A stretch of 64,000 bases of DNA from CAVVZJ01 sp963752755 (GCA_963752755.1 CAVVZJ010000011.1:124001-188000); one strand, 5' to 3'; positions 1 to 8,215 are shown, counted from the stretch's first letter. Numbers and translations: made by a program. Notes: a model not told the origin generated them from the sequence alone.

Positions 1-1053
1 CCTGGGCATCAGCGCGGCGGTCTGGCAGAACTCGACGCGGCTGAGCCTCCAGAAGACGTTCGGCTCGGGCAATGCCTTGCATCTCTCGCCCCCCGACGGG
101 CCGAACTGGCTGCCGGCTCAACTCCAGGCCCGCGCCACTTCATCAACTGCCACGGGGCCGCGGCCGACTCGCATTACTACGGTCAACTGGGCAACAGCTT
201 CCCGATCGCCCACGACGCCTCGTACCTCGCCGGCCGGTTGCAGGAGGGGACGGTCCTCTCGGCCGAATGCTGCTACGGGGCCGAGTTGTACGACCCGAAC
301 CTGACCGGCGGACAGCCCGGGATCGGCAACACGTATCTGGCCTGGGGGGCTTATGGCGTCTTCGGTAGCTCGACGATCGCCTACGGCCCGGCCGTCGGCA
401 ATGGCGCCGCGGACCTGATCTGTCAGTTCTTCCTCAAGCATGTGCTGGGCGGAGCGTCGCTCGGTCGGGCCGCTTTACAGGCCCGGCAAGACTTCGTGCT
501 GGCCTCGCCGGTGCTCGATCCGATCGACCTGAAGACGTTGGCCCAGTTCAGCCTGATGGGTGACCCGTCGATCCAGGCGGTGCAATCGGCGCACGCCGCG
601 GCGTTTCTGCCGAAAAGCGGCGGGGCGATCGCGATGGCGGAGGCCGCCGGCGCGGCGGAGGCGCCGGGCGTCGGCCGGGCCTTGCGGCGGACGCAGCTCG
701 TCCGGATCGGCTTCGCCCTGGGCGCCGCGGCGTTGACGATCCTCACGGGCCTCCGACCGGAGACGCCGGCGCGGATCGTGGCGATCCTGCGGCGGGAGGC
801 CGAGCGGCTCGGTCTGACCGATGTGAACGTCGCGAGCTTCACCGTGGCCTCGTCCCGGCCGGCGTTCGGGGCCTTGCTGGCCGAGGCTCACGGGATCGCC
901 GCTGCCGCGGCCGGACTGCCGGGCACGCCGCAGGAGGTCCACCTCGCGATCGGCCGGATGCCCGAGGCCCAGGCCCCGGCGCCGCAGTTGCAGGCGATCC
1001 TCGTCCGCGAGGAAGATCGTCAGATGATTGTCCGACACCTGTTCAGCCGTTGA
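1..1053 (+). CDS. Caspase/gingipain-like (C25-type) cysteine peptidase, 3' part
   Basis: The window opens inside this gene. From about base 135 the frame reads a strand ending FINCHGAAAD, whose His (codon 151-153) is a candidate catalytic residue. About 115 bases later SAECCYGAEL supplies a candidate catalytic Cys (268-273), followed by GNTYLAWGAYGVFGSS. A His strand followed by a Cys strand and then a small-residue strand is the layout of clan CD (gingipain, caspase) peptidases. The last ~150 residues after MGDPSIQ look like an unrelated alpha/beta extension. Bases 1-130 read sensibly only in another frame (ending WLPAQLQAR), so one base is probably lost near 130-140. The family is inferred from motifs; the substrate is unknown. 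Confidence 0.6.
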   Translation, partial: PGHQRGGLAELDAAEPPEDVRLGQCLASLAPRRAELAAGSTPGPRHFINCHGAAADSHYYGQLGNSFPIAHDASYLAGRLQEGTVLSAECCYGAELYDPNLTGGQPGIGNTYLAWGAYGVFGSSTIAYGPAVGNGAADLICQFFLKHVLGGASLGRAALQARQDFVLASPVLDPIDLKTLAQFSLMGDPSIQAVQSAHAAAFLPKSGGAIAMAEAAGAAEAPGVGRALRRTQLVRIGFALGAAALTILTGLRPETPARIVAILRREAERLGLTDVNVASFTVASSRPAFGALLAEAHGIAAAAAGLPGTPQEVHLAIGRMPEAQAPAPQLQAILVREEDRQMIVRHLFSR

Positions 1054-1066
1054 GTTGAGCCGAGCG

Positions 1067-1306
1067 ATGACCTATCGTGGCCGGGTCTTGAAGAAGCCGT
1101 TCGGCGTTGGCTCCAAGAGCGAGCACGAGGCCGTGATCCTCGTCACCGAATCGGGCGAGTTTGTCCTGCGCCGCCAGGGTGGCAACCCGTTTCAGGACCC
1201 GCAGCTCGATTCGCTCGTTGGCCAGTCGATCACTTGCGAGGGTGTGTTGCACGGTTATACGCTGATCATGTCCGAATTTCAGGTGATCGACGACGCCGAA
1301 GCCTGA
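1067..1306 (+). CDS. Hypothetical small protein, 79 aa
   Basis: I do not recognise this gene. The start chosen is the ATG 14 bases after the peptidase stop (MTYRGRVLKKPF); an in-frame GTG-type start upstream would overlap the peptidase. The protein is beta-rich: LVTESGEFVLRR, a short loop, LVGQSITCEG, then YTLIMSEFQVI. The strand pattern would fit a small OB-like barrel, but that is a guess from the pattern alone. It is closely spaced behind the peptidase and may be cotranscribed with it. Confidence 0.6.
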   Translation: MTYRGRVLKKPFGVGSKSEHEAVILVTESGEFVLRRQGGNPFQDPQLDSLVGQSITCEGVLHGYTLIMSEFQVIDDAEA

Positions 1307-1394
1307 CGGTGGGGCCGAGGGTCGCGGGCGGCGGCCGTCCGAGATAGGATGGTCGTGGGGATGAAGAGCGACCCCAGGGCGAGGTCACACCACG

Positions 1395-1910
1395 ATGGAT
1401 GTCGGGTCATTGCGCGAGCGGCAGGCGCCGTTGAAAGCCCGCTACAAGGACGATCCGGCCACAGCTCGGGCGACCCTGCGAGCGCGGGGAATCCTCGCGC
1501 CGGAGGAGGCGGCCTGCCGTGTCGAAGGCGCTTCGGGCTCGGCCGACGTCGGACTGCACCCGATGGCCGGGGGGGATGGGTCGTGGGCCTGCTCGGGGGA
1601 GATGCTCTTGCAGGCGCTGGTCGGCTGCGCGGGGGTGACGTGCGCGGCGGTGGCCAGAGCAATGGGATTGCCGTTGCGGGGTGGGACGGTTGAGGCCGAG
1701 GGCGAGATGGACTTCCGCGGTACCCTGGGCGTCAGCCGCGATGTTCCGGTCGGCTTCACGGCCATCCGGCTCCAGATCACGCTCGACACCGACGCCGACG
1801 AGGCCCAGCGGGCGAAGCTGCTGGAGCTGACCGAGCGGTATTGTGTGATCTATCAAACACTCCAGCAAACGCCGACCTTGAGCGCGACGCTCGCGCGGGT
1901 CGGCGACTGA
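1395..1910 (+). CDS. OsmC family protein
   Basis: 171 aa, slightly longer than the usual 135-150 aa OsmC protein because of an N-terminal extension (RQAPLKARYKDDPATAR) often seen in OsmC-like hydroperoxide-detoxifying relatives. The core helix LLQALVGCAGVTCAAVARAMG carries the first Cys, and ERYCVIYQTLQQTP carries the second, in the place of the peroxidatic/resolving Cys pair of OsmC/Ohr. Between them lies the strand set VEAEGEMDF and FTAIRLQITLDTDAD. Expected role: reduction of organic peroxides with a thiol donor in the cytosol. A GAGG ribosome-binding site lies 9 bases before the ATG. The next gene starts 16 bases after the stop. Confidence 0.85.
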   Translation: MDVGSLRERQAPLKARYKDDPATARATLRARGILAPEEAACRVEGASGSADVGLHPMAGGDGSWACSGEMLLQALVGCAGVTCAAVARAMGLPLRGGTVEAEGEMDFRGTLGVSRDVPVGFTAIRLQITLDTDADEAQRAKLLELTERYCVIYQTLQQTPTLSATLARVGD

Positions 1911-1926
1911 GCGAGGCGAGCGGGCG

Positions 1927-2398
1927 ATGGCGGCCTTGCTGGGCGTGGATGTCGGACTGCACACCGGCCTCGCCCGCTTCGGCGACGACGGCCGGCTCGC
2001 CTGGTATCGCTCGCAGCACTTCGGCAACATGGCCCGCCTGCGACGGGGCGTCCACGGCCTGCTCGACGCCCATCCGGAGATCACGCTCCTGGTCCTCGAA
2101 GGCGGCGGCCCGATCGCCGAGGTCTGGTCGCGCGAGGCGACGCGTCGGGGGCTGGCCTTGCGTCGGATCGACGCGGAGCGATGGCGAACTCTCTTCTTCA
2201 TCCCGTCCGAACGGGTCGATCGCGAGCAGGCCAAGCGCAGCGCGAACGTGCTGGCGCCGCCGGGTGATCGCCTGGTCCGGGGCGCCTCGTCCGACCTCAC
2301 TCCGCCACGACGCCGCCGAGGCGATCCTGATCGGCCTCTGGGGCGCCCTCGACGCCGGCTGGGTCGATCGGTGGCCCCCGCGCGATCTCTTCCTATAA
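1927..2398 (+). CDS. RuvC-like RNase H-fold protein, frame-broken
   Basis: The N-terminus AALLGVDVGLHTGLARF is a canonical RNase H-fold first strand with the catalytic Asp. LLVLEGGGPIAEVW gives the second acidic residue. The third motif, RHDAAEAILIGLWGALDAGW, resembles the RuvC HxxDA helix, but it sits in the next frame: one base is off near 2290-2310. Joined, the protein is about 155 aa, the size of RuvC. It is probably a Holliday-junction-resolvase-like nuclease or an inactive relative. The neighbours are OsmC and M32, not ruvA/ruvB, so it is unlikely to be the housekeeping RuvC. The stop codon overlaps a possible ATG (2398) of the M32 gene. Confidence 0.6.
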
Positions 2399-2451
2399 TG
2401 AGAGACCAACCCACGACGCAAACCCGATCCCGTTCCAGAATGCGCTCCCTC

Positions 2452-3963
2452 ATGACACCCCGCGACGCCTACGACCAGCTCCTCGCCCGATCGCGCGAGC
2501 GTTCCTTGCTCGACTCCTGTTCGGCCTTGCTCGGCTGGGACGAACAGACCTACATGCCGACCGGCGGCGCCGAGCACCGCGGCCAGGTGATGGGCCTGCT
2601 CGCCGGCCTCAGCCACGACCGCGCCACCGACCCCGAATTCGGCGACCTGCTCACGACCGTCGAGGGCTCCGACCTCAACGCCGACCCGCTCTCCGTCGAG
2701 TCGGTCAACGTCCGCGAGTGGCGTCGCGACTTCGACCGGGCGACGAAGCTCCCGCGCGACCTGGTTGAATCTCTGGCGCAGACGACCACCCTGGCCCAGC
2801 AGGAATGGGTCACGGCCAAGCATCAATCCGACTTCCCCCGCTTCCGCCCCTGGCTCGACACGATCCTCGGCCTCAAGCGTCGCGAGGCCGCCTGCCTCGG
2901 AAAGGGGCCGGACGATTACGACGCCCTGCTCGACGACTACGAGCCCGGCGCCAAGTCCGCCGACCTCGCCTGCCTCTTCGCGTCGGTCCGCGAGGCCCTG
3001 GTCCCCTTGATCGCCGCGATCGCCGATGCCCCCAAAAAGCCCGATGTGAGCATCCTCCGCCGCTCCTATCCGATCGAGCGCCAGCGGATCGTGGGCGAGA
3101 CGATGGCGGCGGCCGTCGGCTTCGACTTCCGCCGCGGACGCCTGGACGTGACCGAGCACCCCTTCTGCACCGGCATCGGCCCCGGCGACTGCCGGATCAC
3201 GACGAACTACGACCCTCACGACGTCTCCGACGCCTTCTTCAGCGTCCTCCACGAGACCGGCCACGCCCTCTACGACCAGGGTCTCGACCCCGCCCACCAC
3301 GGCACCCCGATGGGCGAGGCGGTCTCCCTCGGCATCCACGAGAGCCAGTCCCGCCTCTGGGAAAACGCCGTCGGCCGCAGCCGCGCCTTCTGGTCCCACG
3401 CCTTCCCCCTCGTCCGCCGCGTCTTCCACGAGGCCCTCGCCGACGTCTCCCCCGACGACTTCCACTTCGCCGTCAACCACGTCGCCCCGTCCCTGATCCG
3501 CATTCAGGCCGATGAGGTGACGTACAACCTCCACATCATCGTCCGCTTCGAGCTGGAGCACGCCCTCCTCTCCGGCGACCTCTCCCCCGCCGACCTCCCC
3601 GGCGCCTGGTCCGAGAAGTACCGCCGCTACCTCGGCGTTACCCCCTCGAACGACGCCGAGGGCTGCCTGCAGGACGTCCACTGGAGCGCCGGCCTCTTCG
3701 GCTACTTCCCCACCTACACCCTCGGCAACGTCTTCGCCGCCCAGCTCTTCTCCTCCGCCCGCTCCTCCCTCGGCGACCTCGACGCCCTCCTCTCCCGCGG
3801 CGAGTTCGCCCCCCTCCTCTCCTGGCTCCGCGACCGCGTCCACCGCCACGGCAAGCGCTACCGCTCGGCCGACCTCATCCGCCACGCCACCGGCTCCGAA
3901 CCCGACCACCGCCCCCTGGTCGCGTCCTTGCAAGCCAAGTACGGCGAGCTTTACGGGCTCTGA
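2452..3963 (+). CDS. Carboxypeptidase Taq (M32) metallopeptidase
   Basis: 503 aa, the normal length of M32 carboxypeptidases. It has the zinc motif HETGH (residues ~267-271), the third ligand in GIHESQSRLWEN (Glu ~297), the family signature ITTNYDPHDVSDAFF before the zinc helix, and the late block ADEVTYNLHIIVRFELE. These residues mark a zinc-dependent cytosolic enzyme that removes C-terminal residues with broad specificity. ATG 2452 (MTPRDAYDQLLAR) matches family N-termini; ATG 2440 (MRSLM) and ATG 2398 are alternatives in the same frame. The reading frame stays open upstream into the RuvC-like gene only because that gene is frame-broken. Confidence 0.95.
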   Translation: MTPRDAYDQLLARSRERSLLDSCSALLGWDEQTYMPTGGAEHRGQVMGLLAGLSHDRATDPEFGDLLTTVEGSDLNADPLSVESVNVREWRRDFDRATKLPRDLVESLAQTTTLAQQEWVTAKHQSDFPRFRPWLDTILGLKRREAACLGKGPDDYDALLDDYEPGAKSADLACLFASVREALVPLIAAIADAPKKPDVSILRRSYPIERQRIVGETMAAAVGFDFRRGRLDVTEHPFCTGIGPGDCRITTNYDPHDVSDAFFSVLHETGHALYDQGLDPAHHGTPMGEAVSLGIHESQSRLWENAVGRSRAFWSHAFPLVRRVFHEALADVSPDDFHFAVNHVAPSLIRIQADEVTYNLHIIVRFELEHALLSGDLSPADLPGAWSEKYRRYLGVTPSNDAEGCLQDVHWSAGLFGYFPTYTLGNVFAAQLFSSARSSLGDLDALLSRGEFAPLLSWLRDRVHRHGKRYRSADLIRHATGSEPDHRPLVASLQAKYGELYGL

Positions 3964-4008
3964 CGCAGATACCGTTTGCCGAGCATCGAACCGGATGGCC
4001 CCCGTCCA

Positions 4009-4485
4009 TCACCCCCTTCCCCCTCCTCGACCGCCCGGACCCTCGTGCCAGTCGGCCGCATGATCCCAGCCGCGATGCTGGCCGTGATCGCCTCCGTGGT
4101 GATCACGACCCCGGCCCGGTTCGTTGGAAACGGTATGATCCCGGTGAGCCGGGCGACCCGGCGCCTCGGACATAACCGCTGCCGACCTCAACGGTTGCGA
4201 GGTCCGCACCAGGGCCGTTGCTGGGCGTGGCGCGGTCGGCAGCCGGAGGTTCCTCAGCGCAAACGGCTGGCTGACCCGCACGGTCCCCATGAGCAGACTC
4301 GTGTGACCGGTATAGGCCAGTTGTCCGACCTTGTAAGCCAACATCGCCGTCCTTGCGGCGGCCACCACCGGCGAGTTGTACAGGGCCAACGCCGAGCTCG
4401 CCAGGCCCAGTCCGGCCGGTGGGTCACGCCTCTCAACGGCTTCGACGCGGAGCGGGGAACGTCGTCTCCGGTGGCGACTTGTCAT
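4009..4485 (-). CDS. Possible secreted small protein with planctomycete LRVE leader
   Basis: 158 aa. The N-terminus MTSRHRRRRSPLRVEAVERR resembles the basic LRVE(x)LE.R leader common on planctomycete secreted proteins. It is followed by a moderately hydrophobic stretch (SALALYNSPVVAAARTAML) and ends in a low-complexity His/Gly/Arg tail. No domain is recognised. The leader is the only real support: the region is GC-rich and long open frames occur by chance. It may also be a remnant of a longer surface protein. Confidence 0.35.
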   Translation of the reverse strand: MTSRHRRRRSPLRVEAVERRDPPAGLGLASSALALYNSPVVAAARTAMLAYKVGQLAYTGHTSLLMGTVRVSQPFALRNLRLPTAPRPATALVRTSQPLRSAAVMSEAPGRPAHRDHTVSNEPGRGRDHHGGDHGQHRGWDHAADWHEGPGGRGGGRG

Positions 4486-4853
4486 GGGCCGGTCCCTGGC
4501 GGGGTGAGGAATGTCCTCCCAAGTCTATCACCCCGATTCGGAACGGCGGATGGCTGGCGTCGTCTCCGACACCAGTCCCTCCGGTGTTGTGTCAGGGGCC
4601 GGACTGGGGTCAAAGACATCCCCATCCACCTGCCGGACGGTGTCGAGGCCACTCGCCGCAAGCCGGTCGCGGAGACCACGTCCCCCGGCCTACCCGGGAG
4701 GTCTCGGCTCCCGCCGCGATCCATGCCAGATGGCCAGGATCTCAACCCGACGGCGGGGTGGCACTGGCGGGCCATAAGTGCTAATGTCTGGGTGCCACTG
4801 GCTCTGCCAGTGCCGGGTGACGATCGCGTCGGGGTGCGAGGGGGCGACCGCCG
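4486..4853. other. Intergenic stretch before the RAYT gene
   Basis: 368 bases without a convincing gene. The only structure I see is the REP palindrome at 4751-4822. The open frames crossing it have arginine- and proline-rich translations typical of shadow frames. Confidence 0.5.
4751..4822 (+). repeat. REP palindrome, left flank of the RAYT gene
   Basis: Starts CGGCGGGGTGGCACTGG, has a central GTGCTAATGTCTGG, and ends with the palindrome CACTGGCTCTGCCAGTG. The same unit occurs inverted at 5437-5508 on the other side of the transposase gene. Flanking by inverted REP units is the standard arrangement for RAYT genes. Confidence 0.85.
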
Positions 4854-5432
4854 ATGGCTCATCGGAAGCGGGTCCGTCATGTCCACGAGCCGGGGCACCT
4901 GCACGAGCTGACCTTCTCATGCTACCGACGGCTCCCCCTGCTGACCAACGACCCGTGGCGTGAGCGGCTGGCCCGCTCGCTGGACGAGGCCAACCGCGAG
5001 GCGAACGTCGGGCTCGTCGGCTTCGTGTTCATGCCCGAGCACCTGCACCTGCTCGTCCACCTGCCCGAACCGGCCCCTTCGATCGGGCGATACCTGGCCC
5101 GCATCAAGCAGCCCTTCTCCCGGCAGATCAAGGAACTCCTGGTCGAGCGTCGGTCCGGCTTGCTTTCCCGGCTGACCGTCCGCGAACGTCCGGGCAAGTC
5201 GTGCTTCCGATTCTGGCAGGAGGGGTCGGGCTTCGATCGGAACCTCTTCACGAATGAGGCGATCCGGGCGAGCCTGGACTACATCCACGAGAACCCCGTG
5301 AAGCGGGGGCTCTGCCGACGAGCGATCGACTGGCGCTGGTCCTCGGCGCGGTACTACCTCGGTGATCCCCCTTCTCTGCAGGAAGCCCACCTGCCGTTCA
5401 TCCACGGCTTGCCCGTGGGGGCGAGCGGCTAA
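4854..5432 (+). CDS. REP-associated tyrosine transposase (RAYT, Y1 superfamily)
   Basis: 192 aa single-domain Y1 transposase. The HUH motif is MPEHLHLLVHL (His 63 and His 65) and the catalytic Tyr is Tyr143 in LDYIHENPVKRGL. The RAYT-specific WRWSSARYY follows. Known RAYTs cut and rejoin single-stranded REP hairpins with metal help. Here the gene is bracketed by inverted REP units (4751-4822 and 5437-5508), and its last 84 bases plus the right REP are duplicated at 6211-6370. ATG 4854 begins only about 30 bases after the left REP. The gene looks intact. Confidence 0.93.
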   Translation: MAHRKRVRHVHEPGHLHELTFSCYRRLPLLTNDPWRERLARSLDEANREANVGLVGFVFMPEHLHLLVHLPEPAPSIGRYLARIKQPFSRQIKELLVERRSGLLSRLTVRERPGKSCFRFWQEGSGFDRNLFTNEAIRASLDYIHENPVKRGLCRRAIDWRWSSARYYLGDPPSLQEAHLPFIHGLPVGASG

Positions 5433-5436
5433 GACC

Positions 5437-5508
5437 GTCGGCAGAGCACTGGCAGAGCCAGTGGCACCCAGACATTAGCACTTATGGCCCGCCAGTGCCA
5501 CCCCGCCG
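5437..5508 (-). repeat. REP palindrome, right flank of the RAYT gene
   Basis: Inverted copy of the unit at 4751-4822: GGCAGAGCACTGGCAGAGCC, then ACATTAGCACTTATGGCC, then CCAGTGCCACCCCGCCG. It begins 5 bases after the transposase stop and is part of the 160-bp duplication shared with 6211-6370. Confidence 0.85.
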
Positions 5509-5570
5509 CGAGGTTAGGCCCAAATCGCGCGATATCCATCTTCTCCGCTTGTCCCCCTCTTCCGCTAGGG

Positions 5571-6085
5571 TCACCGCCACTTTCGTGGATCAAGGTAATT
5601 GGCGAGGAAGTAGTCATAGTCGGCATCGGTGATCGGGCTGACACTGACCACGTTGTACCGAGAGGAGATGGGTTTCGCAGGGGAATGCTCCAAGACCAAC
5701 CGATCCCCTTCTCGAACATATGCGATCTCGAAAGGCCGCTGGTCGTCGTCGAACTCTGAAATGAGGAGGTTTCCCGAGAACACCAGGAACTCGTCGTGAT
5801 TGGGCTGGTTAGATGGTCGGACCAGAAAATCGGGCCGCTCAGCAGGAAGATGCACGTTCACCCAGCACGACGTTCTGTACTTCCCGCATCCACCCTTTTT
5901 GAGGACACCTACCTCCCCGAAATACTCCGGGCGGATTCCATATGGGCTGTCGATTAGCTGGATTTCGGCACCAGCAGCGAGGCGGAGTACCTGGCCTTGG
6001 TCGTCTCGGAATTCCGTTCGCGAAGGGACGGAGAGCAGTTGGTTCGGTTGAAGGAGCCCGCTCGGGCTGACGCCGCGGAGCGACG
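5571..6085 (-). pseudogene. Hypothetical protein, 5' end replaced by REP cluster
   Basis: The frame reads a normal-looking protein of ~155 residues (LLSVPSRTEFRDDQG, CGKYRTSCWVNVHLPAERPD, HDEFLVFSGNLLISEFDDD, PITDADYDYFLANYLDP). Upstream of about base 6085 the frame runs directly into the REP cluster, and the only available starts lie in REP sequence. The gene has therefore either lost its 5' end to the REP insertion or starts at a non-ATG codon just downstream. I do not recognise the family; it is a soluble beta-rich protein. Base composition is less GC-rich than the neighbours, which suggests an accessory origin. Confidence 0.5.
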
Positions 6086-6210
6086 GGCGGGGTGGCACTG
6101 TCTTCGGGTGCCACTGGCTCCGCCAGTGCCGGTCCGGACCGGAGCACTGGCGGAGCCAGTGGCACCCAGACATTAGCACCTTATCAGTGCCCGCCAGTGC
6201 CACCCCGCCG
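6086..6210. repeat. Back-to-back inverted REP pair (BIME-like)
   Basis: About 125 bp forming one long interrupted palindrome: CGGGCGGGGTGGCACTG at the left, the central CCAGTGCCGGTCCGGACC, and CAGTGCCACCCCGCCG at the right. The two arms are REP units of the same family as 4751-4822, facing each other. It lies at the broken 5' end of the gene at 5571-6085. Confidence 0.85.
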
Positions 6211-6294
6211 CGGTACTACCTCGGTGATCCCCCTTCTCTGCAGGAAGCTCACCTGCCGTTCATCCACGGCTTGCCCGTGGGGGCGAGCGGCTAA
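6211..6294 (+). pseudogene. Fragment: copy of the RAYT 3' end
   Basis: Bases 6211-6370 repeat bases 5349-5508 with one difference (C at 5387, T at 6249). The first 84 bases are the last 27 codons plus stop of the RAYT gene (RYYLGDPPSLQEAHLPFIHG onward). There is no 5' part, so it cannot encode a transposase. It shows that a RAYT 3' end plus its REP moved or was copied as a unit. Confidence 0.9.
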
Positions 6295-6298
6295 GACC

Positions 6299-6370
6299 GT
6301 CGGCAGAGCACTGGCAGAGCCAGTGGCACCCAGACATTAGCACTTATGGCCCGCCAGTGCCACCCCGCCG
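6299..6370 (-). repeat. REP palindrome attached to the RAYT fragment
   Basis: Identical to the REP at 5437-5508. Together with 6211-6294 it forms the 160-bp duplicated block. Confidence 0.85.
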
Positions 6371-6444
6371 TCGTCGAAGACTTGACGCACCCTACCGAAT
6401 TCTTATGACGCCCCTGTGTCCGATTCCCCTTCGATCCGGTGGAC

Positions 6445-6529
6445 GGCGGGTGGCACTGGTGGCTTGTCCACCAGTGTTTTCGAGACGACCGGGGCACTGG
6501 TGGACAAGCCACCAGTACCACCCGCCGCC
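6445..6529. repeat. Variant palindromic repeat
   Basis: Arms GGCGGGTGGCACTGGTGGC and CCACCAGTACCACCCGCC surround CTTGTCCACCAGTG and CACTGGTGGACAAG. The outer GGCGGGTGGCACTGG resembles the RAYT-linked REP, but the inner stem differs (TGGCTTGTCCACCA instead of CTGGCTCTGCCAG). It is probably a second REP subfamily. Confidence 0.7.
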
Positions 6530-6538
6530 AAAGACATA

Positions 6539-6928
6539 TCATCGTCGCACGATTTCGATCACCAATAGAACAGCTCCGACCGTGAAGAATATTCCTGCTA
6601 GCGCTGACACAACTTGAAGGGTTAAGCAGGGTATGAAGGTCACTAGTGCCCTGGTTGGTATGCTATTGGGGTCGGGTGGAGATTCGGATGAAAACCGCAG
6701 CGTAACGGAAGGCAGGTTGCCAACAAGCATGCTGGCCATCAAGATTGATGCTCCAAAACAGCCCAGACCCCACTTGGCCAGTGGAGGAATGCCGGACGAC
6801 GGAACCGCCTTGTTGAAGCCGTATAGGAAAGCCACCGCCCCTATAGCTGCGAGGTCAAGGCCTGCAAGCCATTCACCCCATTTTTGATAAGACTCGAGCA
6901 CTTTGATCCCTATGTTGTGTTGATCCAT
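6539..6928 (-). CDS. Hypothetical small membrane protein, 129 aa
   Basis: Start chosen at ATG 6928 (MDQHNIGIKVLES) because GGAG lies 9 bases upstream; a longer frame upstream has no coding character. Four hydrophobic stretches are visible: LDLAAIGAVAFLYGF, WGLGCFGASILMASMLVG, LVTFIPCLTLQVVSALAGI and FFTVGAVLLVIEIV. No family is recognised. It ends right after the variant palindrome at 6445-6529. Confidence 0.6.
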   Translation of the reverse strand: MDQHNIGIKVLESYQKWGEWLAGLDLAAIGAVAFLYGFNKAVPSSGIPPLAKWGLGCFGASILMASMLVGNLPSVTLRFSSESPPDPNSIPTRALVTFIPCLTLQVVSALAGIFFTVGAVLLVIEIVRR

Positions 6929-7216
6929 TCTGTCGCGTCTCCAATTTTGCGGGGCAAAGCGGCAAGTGGCCTGGGGCCAGTGCCGCCGACTCAGTCGAAT
7001 CGTCTTCAGCAATCCGCTGCCTAACCTGTTTGTGGGCGACCGAACCGTCGTGGAACCCACGTCTGTTCATCGGTCCAATTCCACCTAGATCAACAATGTT
7101 CCCCGATCGGGTAGGGCTTGGCAAGGGTACTCCGGCATGAGACGACTTCCGATGGAGCGGCCAAGACAGCACGCTGGCTCGATCGGGTAAGAGGGGCGGT
7201 TGTGAACTCTTGGCCC

Positions 7217-8215
7217 TCAGCGGCTACGCCACCACCGCCTCAGTTCCAGGCCGCGGGCGTGGCAGAGGGGCTCGATGGAGGCGCGGAAGCGGGAGGCATC
7301 GACGGGATAGCCGGCGGTGGGGGGGAGGCCGGGGAGGAGGGAACGCCAGTGGGCGTTGAAGGCGGACATCCAGACTTCGCGGAGGTGCTTGCTGATGAGG
7401 GAGGCGAGGGCGACGAGGCCGTCGTCGGCGTCGGCGCGGGGGGTGAGGGAGAGGGTGAGGCGGCGGGAAGGGGTGCGGAGGGTGTAGCGGCTGAGGGAAG
7501 GGCCCTCGGGGCCGCGGTCGATCCAGCAGTCGGGGAAGGCGGAGGTCAGCGGGGCCTGGTAGAAGTGGCGGCCGCCGTGCTTGTCGGCGCGGACGGAGAG
7601 GGGGACGCCGTCCGGCGTGTCCGACCAGAGCCCGCCGAGAAGGTGGGCGAACGTGGCGAAGTGGGCCGACGACTTGTTGCCCGTCGCGTCGAGGTCGGCA
7701 TTGAAGCGGGCCGGGCCGACGACGAGAGCGTACACGGCGACGAGACGCCAGGGGGCGCCGGCGAACGGTCGCGCGGCGAGCGTGGCCGCCACCCGGGGTT
7801 GGAAGTCGGGCCGGGGCACGGGCGGTGGGGGCGCCTCGGGGTCGAGCCAGAGGTCCAGTTCGACGTCGGCCAGCGAACCGGCGCCGAGGGCGGCGAGGAG
7901 GCCGGGGAAGTCCGTTGGCAAAGGAAGGCCGACGGCATCCAGCACGGCGAGACTCGCCGCTTCGAGGCGGTCGAAACCCTTGCCGGAGCCATACACCCGC
8001 TTGGAGTCATCGACCCAGAGGCGATCGCTCGGGCCGCCGGCGCGGGAGACGGTGGCGGACAGGTCGGCCCAGAGGTCGGGAGCCGGAACGTCTTCCCCGC
8101 CCCCGTCTCGCTCGGCGACAACGGCGGTCATCACGAGCGGCCCGAGGTTCGGACCGTAGCCGGCCTCGTCGATGCCCGCAAACCGCCTCGAAGGACTTTC
8201 CGGTCCCTGCTCCAC
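7217..8215 (-). CDS. RNase HII-like protein
   Basis: The N-terminus RFAGIDEAGYGPNLGPLVM matches the RNase HII motif (G.DEAG.G...GP), giving the catalytic Asp-Glu pair. WVDDSKRVY matches the (D)SK motif, and SVRADKHGGRHFY supplies a later acidic residue. About 332 aa is longer than true RNase HII (~200-220 aa), with inserts such as PEAPPPPVPRPDF. It is probably a planctomycete paralog acting on RNA/DNA hybrids or an uncharacterised substrate. GTG 8215 is preferred because AGGGG lies 8 bases upstream. The frame stays open to a GTG at 8290, but that codon lies inside repeat R1. The 3' end is followed by a gene-poor 288-base stretch. Confidence 0.7.
   Translation of the reverse strand: MEQGPESPSRRFAGIDEAGYGPNLGPLVMTAVVAERDGGGEDVPAPDLWADLSATVSRAGGPSDRLWVDDSKRVYGSGKGFDRLEAASLAVLDAVGLPLPTDFPGLLAALGAGSLADVELDLWLDPEAPPPPVPRPDFQPRVAATLAARPFAGAPWRLVAVYALVVGPARFNADLDATGNKSSAHFATFAHLLGGLWSDTPDGVPLSVRADKHGGRHFYQAPLTSAFPDCWIDRGPEGPSLSRYTLRTPSRRLTLSLTPRADADDGLVALASLISKHLREVWMSAFNAHWRSLLPGLPPTAGYPVDASRFRASIEPLCHARGLELRRWWRSR

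Noticed and set aside
1777..3933. Minus-strand frame of 718 codons opposite the M32 gene
   Set aside because: Val/Gly/Glu-rich shadow translation; the plus strand has the zinc motifs.
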